From a virus, in the IMG/VR virus record IMGVR_UViG_3300020123_000076, positions 1 to 45,561 of that record: DNA of 45,561 nt; one strand, given 5' to 3'. Below, one piece after another: positions 30,523 to 38,567 of the stretch. The notes beneath the pieces are model-generated. The model saw only the letters and a list, made by a program, of their open reading frames with translations. It was not told the origin of the DNA and searched no databases. A program made the translations under genes and the position numbers. Numbering within the stretch: the stretch's first letter is position 1; each line of letters starts with the position of its first letter.

Positions 30523-31050
30523 TCACCAGGGCAATTGATTGATGCCGGCATTGATCCAGATCGAGGCGACCTGGCCTTCGGTGAGCTCGTCTCCCTTGGC
30601 GAGATCGTGCAGCCGCGGCATGAACAGGGTCGCCAGATACGCATAGTCGTCGGCCCCGACCTCGCAAGAACCCTGCAGCTCGCGGTCGCGGGCAAAGCGC
30701 GCGATCAGTTGATCGGTGTGCTCGATCGCGGGATCCTTGATCCAGTCGATCATGTGGGCGCGGTATTCTTCGGCCGTCTTCGGCATCGACTTTTCCTCGC
30801 GCCGGCCGCGGCCAGAGCCTACCCTGAAATGCTTGTTTTCGCGCGCCCGCTCGATCAGGTGGAAATTGAGCTTGTCGCGCTCGCCCCCCTCGGCGTGCCC
30901 GGTGATCTCCTTTGGCACATTGGCCTGAAAGGTGTGGCCGCACCATTTGGTGATGGGAGGATCGCCAACGCCGGGGATATAGGTGATCGTTTCGGTGACC
31001 GGCTCGACGACGGCTGCAGAATCTTCAATCGCTCGTGGTTGTCTCGCCAT
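30523..31050 (-). CDS. conserved late protein of unknown role (175 aa)
   Basis: ATG 31050 (MARQPRAIED) follows AGGAG; the upstream extension is not protein-like. It contains DPPITKWCGHTFQANVPKEI, ENKHFRVGSGRGRREEKSMP and a helical C-terminus (YLATLFMPRLHDLAKGDEL). This resembles small structural proteins near portal and neck genes, but I cannot name it. A loop rich in R/G/E might contact DNA. Likely a virion or assembly component. Confidence 0.55.
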   Translation of the reverse strand: MARQPRAIEDSAAVVEPVTETITYIPGVGDPPITKWCGHTFQANVPKEITGHAEGGERDKLNFHLIERARENKHFRVGSGRGRREEKSMPKTAEEYRAHMIDWIKDPAIEHTDQLIARFARDRELQGSCEVGADDYAYLATLFMPRLHDLAKGDELTEGQVASIWINAGINQLPW

Positions 31051-31121
31051 GATGGCTCCTGGTTTAAGGTTTAAGATTGTCAGACAATGACCGGCGGCGT
31101 TTCTAGCACTCACCTGTCAGG

Positions 31122-31358
31122 TTATTTTCCGCTGTCGGTGCCGGATGCAATTGAATGGATCGCGATCAGCGTCACCAGCTCATTGCCTTCAACGGGATGC
31201 CAGTGCTTGCAATTCCGCCCCCGCCATCCGGTCTTGAGGCATCCGTTCTCGCGGCCAGCATTCTTGCCCCAATAGCAATCATTTTGCTGGCCATTATCGC
31301 GGTCGCACCGGCCGTAGTTCTCCAACACGTATTCGAGAACATCGCTTCGCGCTAACAT
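31122..31358 (-). CDS. small Cys-rich protein, uncertain (78 aa)
   Basis: Begins MLARSDVLEY and overlaps the previous stop by seven bases. Four Cys (positions about 18, 28, 40 and 50) and LKTGWRGRNCKHWHPVEGNE suggest a metal site. A competing plus-strand frame (31155-31355, one long hydrophobic stretch) covers the same DNA; I prefer the minus frame because it is coupled to the operon and its third-codon GC is high. Confidence 0.45.
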   Translation of the reverse strand: MLARSDVLEYVLENYGRCDRDNGQQNDCYWGKNAGRENGCLKTGWRGRNCKHWHPVEGNELVTLIAIHSIASGTDSGK

Positions 31359-31588
31359 TGCTTCGCGGCCGGATTCTTCTTGATCGCGTTGCGGCTGGTC
31401 ACCATCCGGTAGCCATCGGAAAATTCAACGAGGCAGCTGTTCATGGTGCCGCGCGCCAGCACATCGCACGGCTGTCCCTTGCGGCCCTGTCGGTCCCATC
31501 GATAGAGATACGGCAGCGCTAGCGAAACATCGCCCGCGGCGGGGTGACCGATGATTGCCGACGCGGATGCAGTGGCGCCTTGATTCAT
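31352..31588 (-). CDS. conserved small phage protein (78 aa)
   Basis: ATG 31588 (MNQGATASAS) is preferred to ATG 31606. The C-terminal block YRWDRQGRKGQPCDVLARGT, MNSCLVEFSDGYRMVTSRNAI is a compact beta module that I recognise from rhizobial phages and prophages without a known role; it recalls small translation- or RNA-linked beta barrels. It lies in the late operon after a non-coding gap. Confidence 0.55.
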   Translation of the reverse strand: MNQGATASASAIIGHPAAGDVSLALPYLYRWDRQGRKGQPCDVLARGTMNSCLVEFSDGYRMVTSRNAIKKNPAAKQC

Positions 31589-31606
31589 ATTCGCCTCGCA
31601 AAACAA

Positions 31607-31776
31607 ACGACGGCTTCACCCGATTAACGCCCTTATGTCTTCGGCCTCTCGGCCGCCGTCCTGCCCGGCGCGGCATCGGATGCGTGTTTGACCTGAGGGC
31701 CGTCAGCCTCGCAGGCGGAGTTTGGGCAAGCCGGAGTTTGGGCGATGCCCGGGACAAGCCCGGGCATCGATGTTCG
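31607..31776. other. non-coding gap in the late operon
   Basis: About 170 bases with no supported gene, unlike the rest of the tightly packed operon. It contains a near-direct repeat (GGAGTTTGGGC twice, about 31717-31742) and the 11-bp palindrome at 31743-31769. Possible processing or regulatory region, or trace of a past insertion. Confidence 0.4.
31743..31769. repeat. REP-like palindrome of host type
   Basis: CGATGCCCGGG (31743-31753) and CCCGGGCATCG (31759-31769) are a perfect 11-bp inverted repeat around ACAAG. I recall very similar palindromes (CCGGG-ACAAG-CCCGG core) scattered between genes of Bradyrhizobium and Rhodopseudomonas. It could act as a stem-loop in the transcript. The link to host elements is from memory. 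Confidence 0.55.
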
Positions 31777-32397
31777 TCAGCAAGCCGCGGCGGTCGCACC
31801 CAGCGGAATGCCGCCCGGCAGGCACGAGCCATCATTCGGCGCGATGTACTGAATGATGAAGATCACCTGGCCTTGCGTGCCTTGCGATCCTGCGGCGCCG
31901 ACGGTGTAGGTCGCATAGATGTCGAAGCCGCCGTCCGCGCCGGTTGCGGTTGCACCCGCACCGGTCACCAGTTCGCCCGCGCCGGCAAAGGCCGTGTTGT
32001 AGACGGCTGCGGTCGATGCACCGGTGAAGACGCTCAAGCCGGCCATCACGTTGGCGGATTGCCCGGAAGTGCCGAGCGCAACCGTTGCCGAGGTGGTCGG
32101 ATTGAACGTGGTGATGATCTGGCTCGAGATCGCCACCAAGAACGCATTGTACGGCACGTTGGCCACCCGCTTCGAGCACGCCGTATCGGCGGCGCGAAGC
32201 AGGCAATCGTTGAAGTTGAACGTGAAGCGGATGTACTGAACTTGCTGGTCGAGCGGCATACGCGGCGATAGCGATTGCGTCGGCGTCAGCGTCAGCGTGG
32301 TAGCAAAGAGTGGTCCGATGGCAAGCGATGCTACGCCAAGGGCGGCGAGCACGTTGACAACAATGCCAGCGAGCGCGCGCAAGAGTTTCTGTTTCAT
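31777..32397 (-). CDS. secreted late protein next to the capsid gene (206 aa)
   Basis: A signal peptide spans about residues 1-32 (MKQKLLRALAGIVVNVLAAL, then IGPLFA). The mature part is beta-rich with two Cys (NDCLLRAADTACSK) and many Thr/Ala/Gly residues (TTSATVALGTSGQSANV). It ends SCLPGGIPLGATAAAC, so a second disulfide is possible. One of eight late products with a Sec signal. Role unknown; a decoration or surface protein is a guess. Confidence 0.6.
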   Translation of the reverse strand: MKQKLLRALAGIVVNVLAALGVASLAIGPLFATTLTLTPTQSLSPRMPLDQQVQYIRFTFNFNDCLLRAADTACSKRVANVPYNAFLVAISSQIITTFNPTTSATVALGTSGQSANVMAGLSVFTGASTAAVYNTAFAGAGELVTGAGATATGADGGFDIYATYTVGAAGSQGTQGQVIFIIQYIAPNDGSCLPGGIPLGATAAAC

Positions 32398-32446
32398 GGT
32401 TGACCTCTTTAATCCGCGCGTTTTTAATGACGCGGGAGATGGGTTG

Positions 32447-33001
32447 ATGGCTGAAGAGTGGAGACCTTGCGCCGGTTACGAAGATTGCTACGCAATCTCC
32501 GATCTTGGCCGGCTTGCCCGGACTGCAACCTACGGACGCAATCCCAAGCGCTGTTGGAAACTGAGGGCACCCGCACTCAAGAGGGGTTACCGCGCCTATC
32601 ACATGAGCAAGGACGGCATTAACGAATATCGCCTTGCACACATTCTGGTCTGGTCCACCTTCAAGGGACCAATTCCAGATGGCCTCGAAGTCAACCACAT
32701 GAATGGAAATCGAGACGATCCGGCGCTTACGAACCTTGAGCTACTGACACGATCGGGAAACGCTGCTCACTCGTTCCGGGTACTCGGACGGGCGAACTTC
32801 AATGTGCCGCAACTCGGCTCAAGAAACGGAAGTGCCAGACTGACCGAAAAAGACATTCCGGAAATCTTCCGGCTTTCAGCCACTGGACTGCACCAATGGC
32901 AGATTGCCGAACGCTTCGGCGTGTCCCAACGGACCATTGGAATGGTGTTGAGCGGTGAGACGTGGCGCCATATTTCAGGCGCCACGCTCAAGACTGACTA
33001 G
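32447..33001 (+). CDS. free-standing HNH homing-type endonuclease (NUMOD4-HNH)
   Basis: ATG 32447 (MAEEWRPCAG); the frame is open upstream but only as a shadow. The 184-residue protein has a NUMOD4-like N-terminus (EEWRPCAGYEDCYAISDLGR), an HNH core EVNHMNGNRDDPALTNLELLT (about residues 81-101) and a C-terminal helix-turn-helix (LTEKDIPEIFRL, QIAERFGVSQRTIG). It lies on the opposite strand to the late operon, with its stop three bases from the capsid stop and its start 50 bases from the start of the secreted gene. This is typical of a mobile homing gene, here next to a conserved gene. No intron is seen. Confidence 0.85.
   Translation: MAEEWRPCAGYEDCYAISDLGRLARTATYGRNPKRCWKLRAPALKRGYRAYHMSKDGINEYRLAHILVWSTFKGPIPDGLEVNHMNGNRDDPALTNLELLTRSGNAAHSFRVLGRANFNVPQLGSRNGSARLTEKDIPEIFRLSATGLHQWQIAERFGVSQRTIGMVLSGETWRHISGATLKTD
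32961..32986. promoter_or_regulatory. hairpin just past the capsid stop
   Basis: A perfect 9-bp stem CGTGGCGCC (32961-32969)/GGCGCCACG (32978-32986) with an 8-base loop lies about 20 bases beyond the capsid stop on the minus strand. There is no U-run, so it is more likely a transcript-stabilising structure than a strong terminator. It overlaps the end of the HNH gene. Confidence 0.45.
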
Positions 33002-33003
33002 GA

Positions 33004-34167
33004 TCAATTGTCGGCAACGGCCGCAAAAAATCCTGTATAAACCCCCCAATCTTTAAAATTGCCGGTAGCGTTGAGCTTGGCGATCTTGCCGACGCCGTAG
33101 GCCATCTTGATGCCCGCGCCGCGGAGGAACTGATAATCGTCCTCCTTCAGGAAGGTCGGCGTCGGCATCTTGCCCCAGCACCAGGCGACCGCGCCCTGCC
33201 CGCAGAGATGGGCGGGAGCGATCTGGATGCCGGCAGCGCCCGCGGTCTGATAAAACACCGGCAGACGCAGCGAGAGCTCCGGCACTTCGCGGATGATCAC
33301 GCCGTTGTACAACAGATCGCCGTCGACGAAGATCGGGTTCTTCAAATAGCCCTGATTTTCCCTTGCTCGCGAGTTCTGGTTCGCGGTCTTGATGTCGGCG
33401 TCGTTTTGCGCGTCGCGGAACTGCTCCTGGCCGACGAACAGCACGAACCACTCGGTGCCGTTTTCCTTCAGCTTGAAGGGCCGGATGCGCGGGTTGGCTT
33501 TCTTGGCCGACCGCTTCATGCGGTTGACCAAGGCGCCCGACAGCGTCATGCCGGCGGTGATGTTGGCCATCGATCCGGCGAAGTTGCCGGCGATCAGGTT
33601 GGCGGTATTGCCACTTCCGATCAGGAGACGATCGGCATTGTCCGTGATCCAGGTGTTGCGCTGGGCGGCGGTTGCGAGATCGAACAGCACGCCGTTGACG
33701 CGCTGGCCGTTGGCGGAGCCAAGACCAGCAGGAGCTGCCTGTGACGGGACTGCGTAGAAGCCGTCGACGATCTCGTCGCGCTGCTTCTCCTGTCCCCAAT
33801 CGACCAGTGCGGGTTTGACTTCGCCCCACAGGTCGACCGAAGACTTTTGCTCTTCGGCGTTGTTGATGGTGACGGCGTTGCGGGCCCAGTCGATCCAGAA
33901 CCGCGTGCCCTGGTTGTCGAGCTGTTCCTCGTTGCCGCGCAGCGTGCCGGAGGCAACGCCTTGCGAATTGAGACGAGCACGCAACGGGATGTTGATCTGC
34001 TCGCCGCCGTTTTTGCCGCCCTTGTCGAGATCGGTGATCACCCGGATGATCGAGTTGATCGCGGTTCCCATGTAGGGCGAGAACAGGTTTTCGCGGACGT
34101 ATTCGCGATAGACCTCTTTTCGAAAGAAGATGAGTTTGTTGTTTGCAGCAGTAGTCGTCAGCGCCAT
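33004..34167 (-). CDS. major capsid protein
   Basis: A 387-residue protein (MALTTTAANN, KLIFFRKEVYREYVRENLFS) matching the DUF4043/phage-capsid-family type, with RVITDLDKGGKNGGEQINIPLRARLN, NNAEEQKSSVDLWGEV and GVYTGFFAAVADN at the C-terminus. The order scaffold-capsid-tail adaptor in the same operon supports the call. No cleavage site for a head protease is obvious. Size is usual. It shares a convergent junction with the homing nuclease. Confidence 0.8.
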   Translation of the reverse strand: MALTTTAANNKLIFFRKEVYREYVRENLFSPYMGTAINSIIRVITDLDKGGKNGGEQINIPLRARLNSQGVASGTLRGNEEQLDNQGTRFWIDWARNAVTINNAEEQKSSVDLWGEVKPALVDWGQEKQRDEIVDGFYAVPSQAAPAGLGSANGQRVNGVLFDLATAAQRNTWITDNADRLLIGSGNTANLIAGNFAGSMANITAGMTLSGALVNRMKRSAKKANPRIRPFKLKENGTEWFVLFVGQEQFRDAQNDADIKTANQNSRARENQGYLKNPIFVDGDLLYNGVIIREVPELSLRLPVFYQTAGAAGIQIAPAHLCGQGAVAWCWGKMPTPTFLKEDDYQFLRGAGIKMAYGVGKIAKLNATGNFKDWGVYTGFFAAVADN

Positions 34168-34290
34168 GGCTGAATTCCTTTTTGAAAAGGCTCAGCGCCA
34201 AGACGGGGCGTTAGATTGCAAACCGGCCTTACTGCGCAGCGTTAATCAGCCGCACGCAGGCTTCGTCATTTTGGAAAATCGCTTTGGGTC

Positions 34291-35370
34291 CTAGCGCCAG
34301 GCGGCGTCAGCGACCGCCTGCTCGGAATCATCACTGACGCGCGGATCGCTCCGCTCGGCCCCGAGATTGGAGCCCGGTGCGCCGTTCAATGATTTCGGCA
34401 GGCGGGTTGTGGTACGCGGTCGGCCATCATCACCATGAGCAGCTTCGCCTCTAAGATCGGCGATCAGCTGCTTGCGAAATTCAGGGTCTTTCAGGAGGGT
34501 TTGTCGGGTCTCCTCGCGGATGCGCTCTTTGTAGGCTGTCGGGTCATCGCCGACTTCTGCGAGCGTTTGATTCCGCTTGTGCCAGCTAACCAAAGCATCG
34601 CCCGGATTGGGCGAGTTGTAGATGCGCTGCACGATTGCCCGGTCATCGGGATTGTTCGCATCCAGACGGTTGATCGCTTCCATCGCCTTCGGAAATGCTT
34701 CGCCGTGCTTGACGTGCGCAAGCTCGAAGCTTGTCGCAACGCTATTGTGGCGAACCACGCCTAAGACTTTGTTGACCTCGTTCTGAATGGTCCTTTTGAT
34801 ACCGGTCGTGAACCCTTTGGGGTCTTCGAAGATGTCGGGCTCCGCCTCCTCGGCTTTCACCTCGGTGGCAGGCTTCGGCGGCTCGGTACGCGGAGCGCGG
34901 GTCAGATCGTCGATCCGCCGCATCGCAGCGTCGAGCTTATCGCTGAAGGTCTTGGTGACCTCGTCGATCTTGGCCTTGACCGTATCGCGCTCCGCTTCAG
35001 CGGCCCGCGCCCGTTCATTGGCCTCCCGCAGCTTGCCCGACGGCACGCGACCTTCCGGCTGCTCGGCGGGTTTGGCTTCAGGTTTCCCCTTGCCGTCTTC
35101 CGCCGCGAGCGGCTTCTTGTCGCCTTCCGTCTCGCCTTCGCCTTCATCCTCGCCTTCGGATTCCGTCTCGCCGTCGGCGTCTTCACCTTCGGTTTCGTCT
35201 TCGTCCTCCGGCTCCTGCTGGCCTTCGAGGCCCTCGCCGATATCTTCCAGCGAGCGGTCACCCGTCTCGTCCAGCGCGGACGTGTCTTCGTTACCCCACG
35301 CCTCTCCTGCGATTTCTTTCTCCGTTTCAATGATCGCGTCGGAAATGGCGTCGACTTCCCTGATGGCCAT
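34291..35370 (-). CDS. scaffolding protein
   Basis: ATG 35370 (MAIREVDAIS) is chosen; the longer frame to 35676 is a shadow of other genes. The 359-residue product has a very acidic N-terminal half (EDEDETEGEDADGETESEGE), a long coiled-coil-like helix (VKAKIDEVTKTFSDKL) and a C-terminal helical part ending in a short charged region. Acidic, helical and directly upstream of the capsid gene is the standard scaffold profile. Confidence 0.7.
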   Translation of the reverse strand: MAIREVDAISDAIIETEKEIAGEAWGNEDTSALDETGDRSLEDIGEGLEGQQEPEDEDETEGEDADGETESEGEDEGEGETEGDKKPLAAEDGKGKPEAKPAEQPEGRVPSGKLREANERARAAEAERDTVKAKIDEVTKTFSDKLDAAMRRIDDLTRAPRTEPPKPATEVKAEEAEPDIFEDPKGFTTGIKRTIQNEVNKVLGVVRHNSVATSFELAHVKHGEAFPKAMEAINRLDANNPDDRAIVQRIYNSPNPGDALVSWHKRNQTLAEVGDDPTAYKERIREETRQTLLKDPEFRKQLIADLRGEAAHGDDGRPRTTTRLPKSLNGAPGSNLGAERSDPRVSDDSEQAVADAAWR

Positions 35371-35570
35371 GATGGCAAACCTTTGACTGTTTCGCGTTTC
35401 GTCGCGATGACGGCAGTCCATATTCGAGAGCCTGCGCAAATTTGCGCAAGCCTCAACGCCAGGACCGAAGAAGAAGCGTTGCGCCGTATGGAGGACGCCT
35501 GCCGCCGGGTTTTGTAGTTCGGCAACCCGTAAACTGCCGCGCGCCGTCTGGTGGCGCCGACCGAACTTTT
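35371..35570. other. non-coding gap upstream of the scaffold gene
   Basis: Two hundred bases without a supported gene. It holds the palindrome at 35429-35448 and probably a ribosome-binding region for the scaffold; no promoter could be defined. A change in dosage between portal and scaffold/capsid genes may be set here. Confidence 0.35.
35429..35448 (-). repeat. 19-bp repeat with palindromic core (copy 2)
   Basis: The complement of the 19-mer at 6191-6209 occupies 35429-35447. The palindrome TGCGCAAATTTGCGCA lies at 35433-35448, in a non-coding stretch here. Confidence 0.5.
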
Positions 35571-35876
35571 CTAGCTGTCGAGCACGTCGCCCTTCGGCGC
35601 CTGCGCTTGCTTGGAATGCATCTCGACCGCTTTCGTTAGCGCGTCGGCGAGGATCAGCGCCGCGGCCGGTGAACATCGCAGGTGAGCCGTGCAGGCCATG
35701 TCAGCAGAAACCATGCCGTCGGACTTCGGCATCAGCACCCGCGCTGCGAGCTCGACCTCGATGTTGCCGGAATAGGTGCCGAATACGGGCGCGTTGTCGA
35801 AATAGACGATCGGCGCCGCGGCCGCGTTCTTTAAAAGCGGCGGCGGGCCTGAGACGGGTTTTCCCTTGATCGACAT
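35571..35876 (-). CDS. conserved small structural-region protein (101 aa)
   Basis: Starts MSIKGKPVSG in TGATG overlap with the previous gene. Contains IVYFDNAPVFGTYSGNIEVE and CSPAAALILADALTKAVEMHSKQ, a beta part followed by a helix. I recall similar small proteins in rhizobial phages between portal and scaffold, without known function. No export signal. Confidence 0.55.
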   Translation of the reverse strand: MSIKGKPVSGPPPLLKNAAAAPIVYFDNAPVFGTYSGNIEVELAARVLMPKSDGMVSADMACTAHLRCSPAAALILADALTKAVEMHSKQAQAPKGDVLDS

Positions 35877-36466
35877 CAGAGCTGGAACCCCCAGGCGTTG
35901 ACGGTTGCATTGGTTGATCCGGCGCCGAGCGAGGGCAGCGCAACGGGAATGGTGGTGTTGACGGCATTCGCCGGAACGCAGGGAGAAAACGGCACCACCA
36001 GCGACTGGTTGGCAAGCGTCACGCCAGCAACCGAAGCATAGGTGAACGTCAGGGTGCCCGTGATGGTGTTGGTGACCGTCGGCGAGACCACAGCGGCAGC
36101 GGTAGAGCCGGTCGAGGTGATCGCAAAGCCGCAGATGTAGGTGGTCTTACTGGCAGTAGCGGCGAGAGTTGCGGTTGCGGTTGCAGCCGCCACGTTGCCC
36201 GACGCTGCCGTGATCGGCGTTGCCGCAACACCCGTGGTGGTGTTCGACGGATACGGCGGAAACGACACGGGCGACGGCACCACGCCGGCGGCACTGCAAG
36301 GCACCGCCTTGTTGGAGGTGTTGAGGCACATGCCGAGCGCGCCGTTCACGCCGCCGTTGTTTGGCGTGTAGAAATACGTGTCGGTATTGGGCGACTGCGC
36401 CTGCGCCGGAAGAGCGGCGAGCGACAATAGGATGCAGGCGAATAGTCGCAAGAGCAGCGTTCGCAT
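35876..36466 (-). CDS. secreted late protein after portal (196 aa)
   Basis: Signal peptide (MRTLLLRLFACILLSLAALP, AQAQ at 21-24). The mature domain is Thr/Ala/Val-rich and beta-type (TNTITGTLTFTYASVAGVTL), with paired Cys (LGMCLNTSNKAVPCSAAG). It lies between portal and scaffold genes, where secreted products are not expected. Possibly an outer-surface or capsid-decoration protein. Confidence 0.6.
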   Translation of the reverse strand: MRTLLLRLFACILLSLAALPAQAQSPNTDTYFYTPNNGGVNGALGMCLNTSNKAVPCSAAGVVPSPVSFPPYPSNTTTGVAATPITAASGNVAAATATATLAATASKTTYICGFAITSTGSTAAAVVSPTVTNTITGTLTFTYASVAGVTLANQSLVVPFSPCVPANAVNTTIPVALPSLGAGSTNATVNAWGFQL

Positions 36467-36484
36467 GTCAGAACCTCTCGATTG

Positions 36485-38473
36485 TCAGATCGGCGGCGCG
36501 GCGGGCGGCGTGCCCTGTTGCTGCGCGCCTTGCGGCGGATTGAGGAACGGCGCCATCACCTTGTGCGCCTCGAACAGCGTGTCGCGCACGAATTCGCGGC
36601 CGTCGAGATCGATCGACGCCGCAGCATGTCCGACTTTTGCCCGTTTTTCTTCCGCTGTCGCTGCTGCCTGGTCGGCGGAAGCAAGCAGCTTGCGCGTCTC
36701 GGCCGCGGTCTTGGCGTTCCGTCCGACCAGCGCTTCGAGACCGAGCCGGGCTTGCGTCTGCTGCACCTGCAGCTGCTCCGGCTTCGGCGCCATCATCTTC
36801 AACAGCCGGTCTTTTTCCGAGCGCGGCAGGTTCGGATTCATCTCGATCAAGACCTGCGGCGGGAAGGTGCCGGGCGGATAGCCCTTCAGCATGTCGTAGG
36901 TTTCCTGCATCATCGACATGATGTCGGGACCCTCATCCAGCGCGATATTGACATCGAGCGCGCCGACGGCGTTCACGATCACCGGACGGCCCCACTGATC
37001 GAGATCGACGCCGTTCAACTGGATGAACTGCGCGAGCTTGTCGTTGGTGTTGACCCTGATCCAGCGCTCCGCGGTCCAGTGCCGCTGCACCGTGGTCCAG
37101 ATTTTCCGGTATAGGTTGATCTTGAACATCCGGTGCGCCAGCACGAACGGCCCGAGCTCGGCCATGCCGGGCTCGCGCAATATTTCCAGCGCCCGCCCGG
37201 ACAGATTGCCAAGGCCGCCAGGCCCGGTAATCGCCGCAATGTTGGAATTGGCAAAACCGTCGAGCTCGGCCTTGGCGTCATCGGTGAAGGCGGCAAATGT
37301 CGCGATGTCCGGATGGGTATCGTCGACCTTGAAGTCCTTGCCAGGATTGCGCTCGACATAACCGTCGTGCCGGGCCACTTCGCGCCGCGCGATCTCGACG
37401 TCGTCGACCGCGCCCTTTTCCGCAATCACCCGCCGCGAGTTCGCCAGCGCCAGCGTCTTCGACTTGCCCTGGTTGAGCGCGTCCTGCGGACCCTTGAAGG
37501 TGCGCACGAACGAATAGCGGTCGCCATCCTGGTCGATCGCGGCGCAGAACATCTCAAACGATGACGCGCTGTTGCCGGTCTCGTCGAAGAACGGCGAGAC
37601 GCCCTGGTCCAACAAAACGTTGGCGACATAGAACGCCCAGCACCAGCGCCCCTTGTACTTGTACCAGTGCTCGACCATGCGCAGTCGTCGCGTGGTGGAG
37701 ATGATCCACTTGATTTCGCGGTCGGAGTTGGTGGTTAAGTCGCTGTCGCCCTGGAACAGGCCTTCCATCTCCTCGCGCTTGTCGGGGAAGATTTCAGCCG
37801 CCGCATCGATGTCCATCCACTTGGCGATGCCCTCGTAGCGGCAGTCCTTGAAGTCGAAGCGATAGGATCGCGGATCGTAGAAATACTCGTCTCCAATCAC
37901 CCAGTGCACGCCGCAGTCGGGATCGCCCTTGTCGCCCTTCTTCAAAACCAGCTGCACCCCGCCGATGGCATCGACCGCGGTCTGCAGGATGCACCAGTAG
38001 TTGATCGAGTTCTTGAACTGGCTGCCATCGAGGACGCTGCGGATCGATTGGGTCGCGATCTCGGCGCCCTCCTCGCTCTTCGGGTTTTTTCCCTCCGCCT
38101 TCGGATCGCAGCGCGTCCGCTCGACGCCGCCGACGATGCCGTTGATCTTGCGCCCGACCCGGTTCCAGATTTGCACCGGCTGATGGCGGGCCTGTAGTAC
38201 GCGCAGCTGTTCGGCGGTGAGCTGCGCGCCGTGATAGTAGCGCCGGGAGTCCTTCTGTTCCTCGATCTCCTCGACCTTGCTATCGAGATAGTCGAGATAT
38301 TGCTGGCGCAGCGTGCGCACCGGCAAAAACATCTCGCTGTCTTCGAGGTCGACGTCGCGGTCGCGCTTGTCCTCATCCGGGTTGTTGTGGTCGCGCGCGC
38401 CGATTAGCGGAGCGAGCCGCGCGGCGTCGGCGCGGTCCATCGCGTCGAGAGGTGAGAATTCAGTCAGCGGCAT
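36485..38473 (-). CDS. portal protein
   Basis: ATG 38473 (MPLTEFSPLD) is preferred over 38500 because it follows the tiny upstream gene's stop with GGTGA before it. The 662-residue product matches P22-type portals in size and pattern: DSEMFLPVRTLRQQYLDYLD, HQPVQIWNRVGRKINGIVGG, CILQTAVDAIGGVQLVLKKG, DEYFYDPRSYRFDFKDCRYEGI and a helical C-terminus with a Pro/Gln tail. It forms the dodecameric DNA entry ring. It is followed by a secreted gene and the scaffold, and preceded by three small genes and the ATP-grasp gene. Confidence 0.8.
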   Translation of the reverse strand: MPLTEFSPLDAMDRADAARLAPLIGARDHNNPDEDKRDRDVDLEDSEMFLPVRTLRQQYLDYLDSKVEEIEEQKDSRRYYHGAQLTAEQLRVLQARHQPVQIWNRVGRKINGIVGGVERTRCDPKAEGKNPKSEEGAEIATQSIRSVLDGSQFKNSINYWCILQTAVDAIGGVQLVLKKGDKGDPDCGVHWVIGDEYFYDPRSYRFDFKDCRYEGIAKWMDIDAAAEIFPDKREEMEGLFQGDSDLTTNSDREIKWIISTTRRLRMVEHWYKYKGRWCWAFYVANVLLDQGVSPFFDETGNSASSFEMFCAAIDQDGDRYSFVRTFKGPQDALNQGKSKTLALANSRRVIAEKGAVDDVEIARREVARHDGYVERNPGKDFKVDDTHPDIATFAAFTDDAKAELDGFANSNIAAITGPGGLGNLSGRALEILREPGMAELGPFVLAHRMFKINLYRKIWTTVQRHWTAERWIRVNTNDKLAQFIQLNGVDLDQWGRPVIVNAVGALDVNIALDEGPDIMSMMQETYDMLKGYPPGTFPPQVLIEMNPNLPRSEKDRLLKMMAPKPEQLQVQQTQARLGLEALVGRNAKTAAETRKLLASADQAAATAEEKRAKVGHAAASIDLDGREFVRDTLFEAHKVMAPFLNPPQGAQQQGTPPAAPPI

Positions 38474-38474
38474 T

Positions 38475-38567
38475 TCACCAACACTTATGGATATTGACAA
38501 CGATGATGGTTATGACCGCGGTCGAGATTAACAACCCCAACACGGCGACTATGCAAGGCACGTCCAT
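38475..38567 (-). CDS. 30-aa membrane peptide between small gene and portal
   Basis: ATG 38567 overlaps the preceding stop (TGATG) and the stop lies one base before the portal start. The product (MDVPCIVAVL) is almost entirely one transmembrane helix ending NIHKCW. Short, but perfectly coupled on both sides. Role unknown. Confidence 0.5.
   Translation of the reverse strand: MDVPCIVAVLGLLISTAVITIIVVNIHKCW

Noticed and set aside
31155-31355. Hydrophobic plus-strand frame (66 codons)
   Set aside because: Possible membrane protein, but no ribosome-binding site, against the operon direction, and a coupled minus-strand frame fits better; kept only as an alternative.
33053-34201. 382-codon minus-strand frame overlapping the capsid gene
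   Set aside because: It is a second frame of the same strand with Arg/Gln/His-rich, non-protein-like composition; the capsid frame has recognisable family motifs.
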